Of a DNA stretch of 15,383 nucleotides, positions 8,005 through 14,812 are shown piece after piece. The stretch comes from Bacteroidales bacterium (GTDB taxonomy: Bacteria; Bacteroidota; Bacteroidia; Bacteroidales; UBA7960). The notes below the pieces were generated by a model. The model had not been told where the DNA came from, did not search any database, and worked only from the letters and a program-made list of their open reading frames with translations. The stretch is taken from NCBI GenBank assembly GCA_007120675.1, contig SKNE01000114.1, forward strand, positions 1 to 15,383. The letters run 5' to 3'. The translations under genes were made by a program, and so were the position numbers. Each line of letters opens with the position of its first letter. Positions within the stretch are counted from its first letter, which is position 1.

Positions 8005-8760
8005 TTATTCTTTCTTCCCGGGCTCTTCCGCCTTGGGCTCTTCAGCTTTAGGCTCTTCAGCTTTAGGCTCTTCCGCCTTGGGCTCCTCAGCCTTAGGTTC
8101 TTCCGCCTTGGGCTCCTCAGCCTTGGGCTCTTCAGCTTTAGGCTCTTCCGCCTTGGGCTCCTCAGCCTTAGGTTCTTCTGCCTTTGGCTCCTCAGCTTTA
8201 GGCTCTTCAGCCTTGGGCTCCTCAGCTTTAGGCTCTTCTGCCTTGGGCTCCTCGCTTGCAGGCTGTGCAGCGGCGGCCGCCTCTTCCATCTTCAGGTTAT
8301 CCTTGGCCCGCTTTTTGGCTAGCTCAGCGGCGCGGGTTTCATTGACCTTTCTCTCCGCCTCAATCAGCTCTTTGTTTTTCTCTTTTTCAGCGAGCATGGC
8401 ATCCTTGGCCTGTTGCTCGACCCTTGCTTCTTTGTCTTTCAGCCACTCCTGGAATTTCTCCTGGGCCTGTTCTTCCGTCAGGGCGCCTTTCTTGACTCCT
8501 TTTAGCAGGTGATGCATGAGCATGACGCCCTTGTTGGAAAGAATACTCCTCGCAGTGTCGGTGGGTTGTGCCCCAACCTGCACCCAATGCAGTGAGCGGT
8601 CAAAATCGATGTCGATGGTAGCAGGGTGCGTCATGGGGTTGTAAGTGCCAAGCCTCTCTATGAATCTTCCGTCCCGGGGTGCACGACCATCCGCTACTAC
8701 CAGATGGTAAAAAGGCTGTCCCTTCTTACCTTTTCTCTGTAGTCTGATCTTCGTTGGCAT
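8005..8760 (-). CDS. rpsP: 30S ribosomal protein S16 with long KAEEP-repeat tail
   Basis: A 251-residue protein. Residues 1-90 are the S16 core: PTKIRLQRKGKKGQPFYHLV, then APRDGRFIERLGTYNP and the segment ending LSNKGVMLMHHLL, all standard. S16 stabilises the 5' and central domains of 16S rRNA during 30S assembly. Residues about 93-160 form a highly charged, probably helical linker. After an Ala-rich stretch, residues 173-247 are fifteen perfect KAEEP units, preceded by a degenerate SEEP and closed by GKKE. Bacterial S16 is usually 80-100 residues; Bacteroidota S16 commonly has an acidic Ala/Glu-rich extension, but this one is long and very regular. The ATG at 8758-8760 is chosen over an upstream in-frame ATG (8803-8805) because it matches the invariant S16 N-terminus and has AAAGGA six bases upstream. 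rimM follows after a terminator. Confidence 0.95.
   Translation of the reverse strand: MPTKIRLQRKGKKGQPFYHLVVADGRAPRDGRFIERLGTYNPMTHPATIDIDFDRSLHWVQVGAQPTDTARSILSNKGVMLMHHLLKGVKKGALTEEQAQEKFQEWLKDKEARVEQQAKDAMLAEKEKNKELIEAERKVNETRAAELAKKRAKDNLKMEEAAAAAQPASEEPKAEEPKAEEPKAEEPKAEEPKAEEPKAEEPKAEEPKAEEPKAEEPKAEEPKAEEPKAEEPKAEEPKAEEPKAEEPGKKE
8021..8260 (-). repeat. 15-bp tandem repeat encoding the KAEEP tail of S16
   Basis: Fifteen complete 15-base units (8021-8245) plus a diverged sixteenth (8246-8260). Read on the plus strand, a typical unit is GGCTCTTCCGCCTTG. Variation is almost all at synonymous third positions, so every unit encodes the same pentapeptide. Units 3-7 (8051-8125) and 8-12 (8126-8200) form a higher-order copy pair of 75 bases with four differences. 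Confidence 0.97.
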
Positions 8761-8802
8761 GGTGTTTCCTTTAAATGAATAATACTGGTTTTTAAGCGGG
8801 TG

Positions 8803-8810
8803 CAAATATC
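8803..8810 (-). promoter_or_regulatory. Candidate -7 element of rpsP
   Basis: On the minus strand GATATTTG, followed by C, matches the Bacteroidota -7 consensus TAnnTTTG except at the first base and lies 42 bases before the rpsP ATG. Seventeen bases further upstream is TTT in place of the TTG of the -33 element, within an A/T-rich tract. If correct, transcription starts downstream of the discarded upstream ATG at 8803-8805, supporting the shorter start. On the other strand of this 146-base spacer, TAATTTTA at 8879-8886 is a still weaker candidate for dnaE. Confidence 0.4.
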
Positions 8811-8906
8811 CGCTTTTTTTTTGAATTAAAAAAATCCATGCCGTGGAAAAATGATCCCGGCTGAGGCTCTTTTTTGGCTAATTTTATTCACCAAAAGCAA
8901 TTTCAG

Positions 8907-11900
8907 ATGCCTGATAAGAACTTCACTCATTTACACGTACATACACAATTTTCCATTCTGGATGGGGCGGCTGCCATCGGTCCCTTGCTCAAAAAGGCTG
9001 CGACAGACGGCATGAAAGCGTTGGCCATCACCGACCACGGCAACATGTACGGTGTGCTTGAGTTCAGTGAACAGGCCCACAGGCTTGGGGTGAAGCCCAT
9101 CATAGGTTGCGAGATGTATGTGGCAGAGGGAAGTCGATTCGACAAGCGTGGCAGGGAGGACAGGAGCGGCTACCATATGATCTTGCTGGCCAAGAACAAG
9201 AAAGGTTACAGGAACTTGTCGCGGCTCTGCTCCCTGGGCTACCTGGAGGGTTTCTATTATACATCCCGCATCGATAAGGAGCTCCTCTTTCAATACCACG
9301 AGGGCCTCATTGCCACCTCTTCCTGCCTGGGGGGTGAAATTCCGCAAACCATAATGAATAAGGGGCCCGAGGCGGCCGAGGCAGTGCTGATGGACTACCT
9401 GAAGGTGTTTGGTGAGGACTTCTACCTGGAGTTGCAGCGTCATGGACTGGAAGAGCAGAAGAGCGTGAATGAGGTGCTGGTGCACCTGGCCCGCAAGCAC
9501 GGACTGCCGCTCATTGCCACCAACGATTGCCATTTTATCCAGCGTGAGGACGCCAGGGCGCACGACATCCTTGTCTGCCTTCAAACGGGCCGCGACCTGG
9601 ATGATGACAGCCGCATGCGCTATACCGGGGAGGAGTACCTGAAGACCAGGGATGAAATGGCTGCACTCTTTGCTGACATCCCGGAGGCCCTGGATGGTAC
9701 GATGGATATCGCTGACAAGGTGGAGGATTACGAAATCAGAACCAAAAAGGTGATGCTCCCCAACTTCCCGCTGGCAGAGGGTTTCGACTCGGAGGATGAC
9801 TACCTGCGTCACCTGGCCTACCAGGGTGCTGCCCGCCTGTATCCGGAGGTGACTGATGAGATCAGGGAGCGCCTGGATTTTGAGTTAAAGGTTATCAGGG
9901 AAATGGGTTTCGCCGGTTACTTCCTTATTGTACAGGACTTTATCAACAAAGCCCGTGATATGGACGTGGCTGTCGGACCGGGGAGGGGCAGCGCAGCGGG
10001 TTCGGCCGTGGCTTACTGTACAGGGATAACGGCCATAGATCCCATTCGCTACAACCTGCTCTTTGAGCGCTTCCTGAACCCTGAGCGAATCTCCATGCCT
10101 GATATTGACATCGATTTTGATGATGAGGGGCGTGAGAAGGTGCTGAATTATGTGATCGATAAATACGGACGCGACAGGGTGGCCCAGATCGTCACCTTTG
10201 GAACCATGGCTGCCCGCTCCTCCATCAGGGACGTGGCCAGGGTACTGAAGCTGCCGCTTCCGGAAGCTGATCGCCTGGCAAAGCTGGTGCCTGACAGGCC
10301 GGGAACCAGTCTGAAAAGCGCCTATAAAGAGGTCCCTGAATTGGCCCAGGCCCTGAAAGAGGCTTCGCCGCTGGTCCAGGAAACACTGAGGTACGCCAAG
10401 ATCCTGGAGGGCTCTTACCGGCATACCGGCGTACATGCCTGCGGCGTGATCATTGGCCCCACCAACCTGGTGGACTGCCTGCCTCTCAGCACCCAGAAAG
10501 ATACCGACCTGCCTGTGACACAGTATGAAGGGAAGCTGGTGGAATCGGTGGGGATGCTTAAGATGGATTTCCTGGGACTCAAGACCTTGTCCATCATCAA
10601 AGAAGCATTGAAAAACATTGAAAAACGCTACGGGACAAAGATCGACATCGAAAACATACCGCTGGACGATGAAGAAACCTACAAGCTGTACCAAAGGGGT
10701 GATACCGTCGGCACCTTCCAGTTCGAGTCGCAGGGGATGCGGGAGTACCTCAAGGAGCTGAGGCCGACGAACATAGAAGACCTGATCGCCATGAATGCCC
10801 TGTACAGGCCCGGACCCATGGACTTTATTCCGCTCTACATTAAAAGAAAACATGGCCAGCAAAAAGTTGAGTATCCGCATCCATGGCTGGAAGATATCCT
10901 GAAACCCAGTTTTGGCATCATGGTATACCAGGAGCAGATCATGCAGGCAGCCCAAATCATGGCAGGCTATTCGCTGGCCAATGCGGACATCCTTCGGCGG
11001 GCCATGGGTAAGAAGAAGGTGGAAGAGATGGAAAAGCAAAAGGCATTCTTCCTGGAAGGTGCGTTGAATAAGGGCATAGACAGGTCCACCGCAGAAAAGA
11101 TCTTTGATGTCATGGCCCGCTTTGCGGAATATGGCTTTAACCGTTCCCATTCTGCCGCCTATTCGGTGGTGGCCTACCGGACAGCCTACCTCAAGGCAAA
11201 CTACACGCCTGAATACATGGCGGCCGTGCTCACAAACAACTTCAGTGACATCAAGAAGATCACTTTCATCATGGAGGAGTGCCAGCGACAGCAGATCCCT
11301 GTGCTGGGGCCGGATGTGAATGAGAGCACCTTTAATTTTGTGGTGAACGATAAAGGCCAGATCCGCTTCGGACTCGGCGCCATCAAGGGGGTGGGAGAGG
11401 GGGCCGTGGACACCATCGTGGAAGAGCGTGAAAAGGCTGGCCCCTTCCGGAACATCTTTGACTTCGCCAAGCGGGTCAACCTGCGTAACGTGAACAAAAG
11501 GGTTTTCGAGAGCCTGGCAAAGGCAGGAGCCTTTGACTGCTTTGAAGGGGTTCACCGGGCGCAATTTTTCCACAGTGAAGACAACGGGACCAGCATATTC
11601 ATTGACAAGATCATCAGGCATACCCACAATATCCTGATGCGGGAAAACACTGCCCAGATGAACCTGTTTGAGGAGAGCAATGAAGTGTATTTCCCCGATC
11701 CCGACATGCCGGTTTGTGACCAATGGAGCAAGCTGGAGATGCTCAGGGAGGAGAAGGATGTGACTGGAATGTATATCTCCGGACATCCTTTGGATAACTA
11801 CAAGATTCACATCACCAGCTATTGCAAACACAGTGTGGGTGACCTGAAAAATCCCCATGCCATCAGGCAGCAGGAGATCGTTTTTGCCGGCATCATCACG

Positions 11901-12371
11901 GAGGTGGCACATAAGTATACCAAAACGGGTAATCCTTATGGGGTCTTCCAGATCGAAGATTACTCAGATACCCACCAGCTGTATCTTTTTGCTGAGGACT
12001 ATTTGAAGATGAAACACTTCCTGGAGGTACAGAACACAGTGCTGGTCAAGGCCAGGGTGCAGGCCAACCGGCGCAATCCTGCACAGCTCGACATACGGGT
12101 CAAAAGCATGAGCCTGCTCAGTGAATTGCTGGAAAAGGAGAGCGCGAATTTATGGTTGCATCTGCCGGTGGCCGACGTGGACAGCCACCTGGTAAAGAAA
12201 ATGAGGGCCATTGCAAAGAAGCACCGTGGCAAGACGCGCCTGAAGTTCCTGCTCCTTGATCCAGTCGACAATTATACCATCGAAATGGCCTCCCGCACCC
12301 ACAAAGTGGAGCCTGTGAGCTTCCTGCAGGAGCTGTTAAAACATTTTGAGATCAAATACCGTTTAAACTGA
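8907..12371 (+). CDS. dnaE: DNA polymerase III alpha subunit (replicative polymerase)
   Basis: A 1154-residue C-family polymerase that elongates DNA at the replication fork. The start is ATG 8907, giving PDKNFTHLHVHTQFS; a TTG 11 codons upstream gives an unconserved extension. Domains: PHP (about 6-270), with all nine usual metal ligands apparently present: His10, His12, Asp19, His44, Glu69, His90, Cys140, Asp207 and His209. The palm has GPGRGSAAGS (357-366) and catalytic Asp401 and Asp403 in PDIDIDF, with Asp554 in KMDFLG. The fingers include YRPGPMDF (633-640) and EYGFNRSHSAAYS (741-753). The helix-hairpin-helix is at about 821-834 (FGLGAIKGVGEGAV). A beta-clamp-binding pentapeptide QMNLF lies at 917-921, the position of the internal clamp motif of E. 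coli DnaE. The OB fold covers about 988-1070, followed by a C-terminal tail. Length is normal for DnaE (E. coli 1160). It is divergent from rpsP and upstream of trxA, which has its own promoter. Confidence 0.97.
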   Translation: MPDKNFTHLHVHTQFSILDGAAAIGPLLKKAATDGMKALAITDHGNMYGVLEFSEQAHRLGVKPIIGCEMYVAEGSRFDKRGREDRSGYHMILLAKNKKGYRNLSRLCSLGYLEGFYYTSRIDKELLFQYHEGLIATSSCLGGEIPQTIMNKGPEAAEAVLMDYLKVFGEDFYLELQRHGLEEQKSVNEVLVHLARKHGLPLIATNDCHFIQREDARAHDILVCLQTGRDLDDDSRMRYTGEEYLKTRDEMAALFADIPEALDGTMDIADKVEDYEIRTKKVMLPNFPLAEGFDSEDDYLRHLAYQGAARLYPEVTDEIRERLDFELKVIREMGFAGYFLIVQDFINKARDMDVAVGPGRGSAAGSAVAYCTGITAIDPIRYNLLFERFLNPERISMPDIDIDFDDEGREKVLNYVIDKYGRDRVAQIVTFGTMAARSSIRDVARVLKLPLPEADRLAKLVPDRPGTSLKSAYKEVPELAQALKEASPLVQETLRYAKILEGSYRHTGVHACGVIIGPTNLVDCLPLSTQKDTDLPVTQYEGKLVESVGMLKMDFLGLKTLSIIKEALKNIEKRYGTKIDIENIPLDDEETYKLYQRGDTVGTFQFESQGMREYLKELRPTNIEDLIAMNALYRPGPMDFIPLYIKRKHGQQKVEYPHPWLEDILKPSFGIMVYQEQIMQAAQIMAGYSLANADILRRAMGKKKVEEMEKQKAFFLEGALNKGIDRSTAEKIFDVMARFAEYGFNRSHSAAYSVVAYRTAYLKANYTPEYMAAVLTNNFSDIKKITFIMEECQRQQIPVLGPDVNESTFNFVVNDKGQIRFGLGAIKGVGEGAVDTIVEEREKAGPFRNIFDFAKRVNLRNVNKRVFESLAKAGAFDCFEGVHRAQFFHSEDNGTSIFIDKIIRHTHNILMRENTAQMNLFEESNEVYFPDPDMPVCDQWSKLEMLREEKDVTGMYISGHPLDNYKIHITSYCKHSVGDLKNPHAIRQQEIVFAGIITEVAHKYTKTGNPYGVFQIEDYSDTHQLYLFAEDYLKMKHFLEVQNTVLVKARVQANRRNPAQLDIRVKSMSLLSELLEKESANLWLHLPVADVDSHLVKKMRAIAKKHRGKTRLKFLLLDPVDNYTIEMASRTHKVEPVSFLQELLKHFEIKYRLN

Positions 12372-12376
12372 GTCTT

Positions 12377-12396
12377 GACCGGCACCGGAACCGGTC
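12377..12396 (+). other. GC-rich stem-loop just after dnaE
   Basis: A GACCGG/CCGGTC stem with an 8-base loop begins 6 bases after the dnaE stop. It is part of a run of four CCGG tetramers between 12379 and 12399. No T tract follows, so it is not a standard intrinsic terminator; it may protect the 3' end of the dnaE mRNA. Confidence 0.4.
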
Positions 12397-12437
12397 CGGG
12401 CGGATCGGAAATATTCATAAATGATGTAGCCTGGCCG

Positions 12438-12465
12438 TTGAAACCGATCATAAGTTTTATATTTG
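12438..12465 (+). promoter_or_regulatory. Bacteroidota-type promoter of trxA
   Basis: TTG (12438-12440), 17 bases, then TATATTTG (12458-12465) followed by C: a full match to the -33 TTG and -7 TAnnTTTG consensus of the Bacteroidota primary sigma factor. The trxA ATG lies 29 bases downstream. The promoter falls inside an open reading frame that extends upstream from trxA, which argues that translation starts at 12495 and not at the TTG- or GTG-type starts before it. A short dyad, TTTGC-ATCA-GCAAA (12462-12475), overlaps the -7 end. Confidence 0.8.
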
Positions 12466-12494
12466 CATCAGCAAACACAAAAATTACCTGGATT

Positions 12495-12812
12495 ATGGCA
12501 TTGGAAATCACAGATTCGAACTTTGAAGAATTGGTATTGCAGGCGGACAAGCCCGTGCTCGTTGATTTTTGGGCGGAGTGGTGTGGTCCCTGCCGGATGG
12601 TCGGACCCATTGTTGCCGAACTGGCTGAGGAGTATAAAGACAAGGCCGTTGTCGGTAAGGTGGATGTGGACAGCAATCCCGACATAGCCATGAAGTACGG
12701 CATACGCAATATTCCCACCATTTTGTTCTTCAAGGGCGGAGAGGTGGCAGACAAACAGGTTGGGGCTGTGCCCAAGTCTGTCCTTGCCGGCAAGATCGAA
12801 GGTCTTCTCTGA
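12495..12812 (+). CDS. trxA: Thioredoxin
   Basis: A 105-residue cytoplasmic disulfide reductase that reduces target proteins such as ribonucleotide reductase and is itself reduced by thioredoxin reductase. The sequence VLVDFWAEWCGPCRM contains the buried Asp24 and the redox pair Cys30 and Cys33; the cis-proline is Pro74 in RNIPTILFF, followed by GG. Length and fold order are those of classical TrxA, with no signal peptide. The ATG at 12495 gives the standard N-terminus (MALEITDSNFEELV) and sits 29 bases after a consensus promoter. The frame is open about 40 codons further upstream, but that part is low-complexity and contains the promoter. The DUF58 gene starts 69 bases downstream, with a stem-loop between. 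Confidence 0.97.
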   Translation: MALEITDSNFEELVLQADKPVLVDFWAEWCGPCRMVGPIVAELAEEYKDKAVVGKVDVDSNPDIAMKYGIRNIPTILFFKGGEVADKQVGAVPKSVLAGKIEGLL

Positions 12813-12839
12813 TTGCCTGCCTTCGCTATTTTTCTCATT

Positions 12840-12865
12840 GCGCAGGGGGCTGGTATCTCCTGCGC
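12840..12865 (+). other. Stem-loop between trxA and the DUF58 gene
   Basis: GCGCAGGGG pairs with CTCCTGCGC over nine positions (one G-T pair) with an 8-base loop, 27 bases after the trxA stop and 16 bases before the DUF58 start. The following bases are CTAAAAATGC, with no immediate T run, so it is a poor intrinsic terminator. It may be a processing or partial-termination signal that separates trxA expression from the downstream genes. Confidence 0.5.
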
Positions 12866-12881
12866 CTAAAAATGCTTTTGT

Positions 12882-13814
12882 TTGGTAAACAAGATTGATC
12901 CAGAGGTACCGGGACGTTTTGGTAACCTGGAGCTGTTGGCTCGACAGGTGGTGGAAGGCTTTATCACGGGTATGCACAAAAGCCCCTTCCATGGCTTTTC
13001 TGTGGAGTTTGCCGAACACAGGATCTACAATCCGGGGGAGAGCACCCGTCATATCGACTGGAAGCTCTATGCCCGCACCGAGCGTCTCTACGTCAAACGC
13101 TTTGAAGAAGAGACGAACCTTCGCTGCCAGATCATCATCGACAATTCCTCTTCCATGCGCTTCACCACGGGTGAGGATGGCGCAAAGGGTTACTCCAAGC
13201 TCGCTTTTTCCGTGGAATGTGCTGCTGCCCTCATCTATTTGCTTCGGAAGCAAAGGGATGCGGTTGGCCTTAGTGTGGTAGCCGATGAGATGGAGTTAAA
13301 CACGACGGCCCGCTCCAGCAGCATACACCACCGGATGCTTTATACGCACCTGGACCGCCTGTACCGGCAGGAGGAGGATGGAATGAACAAGCGGACCAAC
13401 ACGGCAGAAATGCTGCATTTGCTTGCAGAGAAGATCCACAAGCGCTCGCTGGTGGTGATCTTTTCTGATATGATGGATAATGAGGCCAGACCCAATGCCA
13501 TGTTTTCAGCCCTTCAGCACCTGAAGCACAACAAGCATGAAGTGGTTCTCTTTCACGTGCATGAACAGGAGAAGGAGCTGGGTTTTGATTACCAAAGCCG
13601 CCCCTATCGCTTTGTGGACATGGAGACAGGTCAGGCAGTACGCCTGAATCCGGGCGATCTGAAGGAAGCCTACGTGGATAAGATGACGGACTATTTCCGT
13701 CTGCTCCGGCTCAAATGCATGCAATACAAGATCGATTTCGTACCTTCCGCCATCAACAGGGGGTATGAGAATGTACTGCTCTCCTTCCTCATCAAGCGGT
13801 CTAAACTATACTGA
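12882..13814 (+). CDS. DUF58 protein with vWA-like MIDAS fold
   Basis: A 310-residue protein. The start is taken as TTG 12882: an in-frame stop lies five codons upstream, the first ATG would lose 30 residues, and the opening (NKIDPEVPGRFGNLELLARQ) resembles homologues that begin with Met, a few residues, then a DPxV-type segment. The DUF58 signature is clear: HKSPFHGFSVEFAEHRIYNP (32-51) followed by GESTRHIDWKLYARTERLYVK (52-72). A metal-ion-dependent adhesion site is present as Asp87-x-Ser89-x-Ser91 in IIIDNSSSM, with a second Asp in VVIFSDMMDN (Asp196). No membrane segment is seen. DUF58 proteins usually act with a MoxR AAA+ ATPase, often beside BatA/BatB-type genes; none is adjacent here. 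The downstream PAS-GAF gene starts 35 bases after its stop, so co-transcription is likely. The family is certain; the function is not. Confidence 0.92.
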   Translation: MVNKIDPEVPGRFGNLELLARQVVEGFITGMHKSPFHGFSVEFAEHRIYNPGESTRHIDWKLYARTERLYVKRFEEETNLRCQIIIDNSSSMRFTTGEDGAKGYSKLAFSVECAAALIYLLRKQRDAVGLSVVADEMELNTTARSSSIHHRMLYTHLDRLYRQEEDGMNKRTNTAEMLHLLAEKIHKRSLVVIFSDMMDNEARPNAMFSALQHLKHNKHEVVLFHVHEQEKELGFDYQSRPYRFVDMETGQAVRLNPGDLKEAYVDKMTDYFRLLRLKCMQYKIDFVPSAINRGYENVLLSFLIKRSKLY

Positions 13815-13849
13815 TCTGTCGTCTGACACAACTTGCAACAGGCAATACA

Positions 13850-14812
13850 ATGGACGCATTACAAAGCACTACCGGCGTGCAGGGCATGGGACTGATGATC
13901 CTGGTCCTGGTCACCCTGGTGATCCTCTGGCTGATCACCCTTTTTCTCTTCTTCCGTCACCGCAGGCGAAGCAAACGAAAGATCCACAAACTATTTGGCC
14001 GACTGGCTGTTAAGAGCCATGAAACAGCCAAAGCCATCGTTGATCACGAGGGGCGTTGCACCAAGATTGTGGACACCCTGAACGAAGGGCTGTTGATGGT
14101 CAATGCAGCCCGTCAAATCGTTTTTGCCAATGACAGGGCATGCGAGCTGATGAAGATGCCGGTGAAAAAGTTGCTTTTGCAGGATATCTCCGTGCTCACC
14201 CCGGGGGCATCGGAGGCCAATCGCATCGTGGACATCCTCAAAAAGCGTCCTGCCCGCGGCTACCGTGAAGAGCTTCAGCTTCTCAGGGGTACAGACGATA
14301 CCTTCTGGGCCGGTTTGAGTATCAGCTTTCCCAAAGACATCAAAGAGATAGAAGGAGGGGCCGTCGTGCTGATCGTGGACGTTTCAGACCACATCAACCT
14401 GGAAAAGAAGATGCATAAATACACTGCCTCCCTGGTACAAAAGGTACGGCAGCTGGATTGTATCTTTGCCATCCAGGAGATGATAGGTGACAGCAGCCTG
14501 GGTGCCGATGAGCTCTTTAAAAAGGCCCTGAAGATTATTCCCCAGGGATTGCGCTATGAAAAAGACATGGCTGTAGAGATTGTTTACCGTGACAGGCGCT
14601 ATGCCAGCAGGGCCTTCCATGAAGGGGACTGGACGGTGAAGGCCCCCATGCGTGTCAAGGGTAAAACCATGGGACACATTACCGTCTCCTTCAACGGCAG
14701 CATTGCCTACGGGCAGTCCAGGCCATTTAAGATGGGAGAAAAAGCGCTCATAAGGAATTTGGCAGACAAGCTGGTCAATGCCCCGGCCGTTCAGCAATTG
14801 CGCAATGACTAG
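13850..14812 (+). CDS. Membrane-anchored PAS and GAF-like sensory protein lacking an output domain
   Basis: A 320-residue protein starting at ATG 13850. One transmembrane helix (about 14-36) is followed by the basic stop-transfer FRHRRRSKRK. A PAS domain spans about 70-183: ... VDTLNEGLLMVNAARQIVFA, NDRACELM and the closing VLIVDVSDHINLEKKM, which has the D-[IV]-[TS]-type linker common after PAS. A GAF-like domain spans about 200-310 (LDCIFAIQEMIGDSSLGADE; IIPQGLRYEKDMAVEI; APMRVKGKTMGHITVSFNG; KALIRNLADKLV). This PAS plus GAF-like arrangement is normally followed by a histidine kinase or GGDEF domain, but this protein ends about 10 residues after the sensor, with no H-box, ATPase, GGDEF or DNA-binding segment. 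It follows the DUF58 gene by 35 bases and its TAG overlaps the stop of the convergent gene. The ligand and partner are unknown. Confidence 0.82.
   Translation: MDALQSTTGVQGMGLMILVLVTLVILWLITLFLFFRHRRRSKRKIHKLFGRLAVKSHETAKAIVDHEGRCTKIVDTLNEGLLMVNAARQIVFANDRACELMKMPVKKLLLQDISVLTPGASEANRIVDILKKRPARGYREELQLLRGTDDTFWAGLSISFPKDIKEIEGGAVVLIVDVSDHINLEKKMHKYTASLVQKVRQLDCIFAIQEMIGDSSLGADELFKKALKIIPQGLRYEKDMAVEIVYRDRRYASRAFHEGDWTVKAPMRVKGKTMGHITVSFNGSIAYGQSRPFKMGEKALIRNLADKLVNAPAVQQLRND

Noticed and set aside
8021..8260. CRISPR array or non-coding satellite
   Set aside because: Units are 15 bases with no spacers, in frame with rpsP and preserving the peptide.
7913..8512. A plus-strand frame encoding GSSAL repeats
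   Set aside because: It is the complement of the KAEEP repeat of S16. Third-position variation is synonymous on the S16 strand, so selection acts there.
8874..8906. Eleven-residue upstream extension of DnaE from a TTG
   Set aside because: The family N-terminus begins just before the HLHVHT motif, and the ATG at 8907 fits it.
9885..11912. A 675-codon open frame on the minus strand
   Set aside because: It lies wholly antisense to the conserved catalytic part of dnaE. Its translation has no recognisable domain and reflects codon bias of the sense gene.
12375..12494. Forty-codon N-terminal extension of thioredoxin
   Set aside because: The segment contains the consensus trxA promoter, has a Gly/Thr/Pro-rich non-conserved sequence and no ATG start; classical TrxA begins at 12495.
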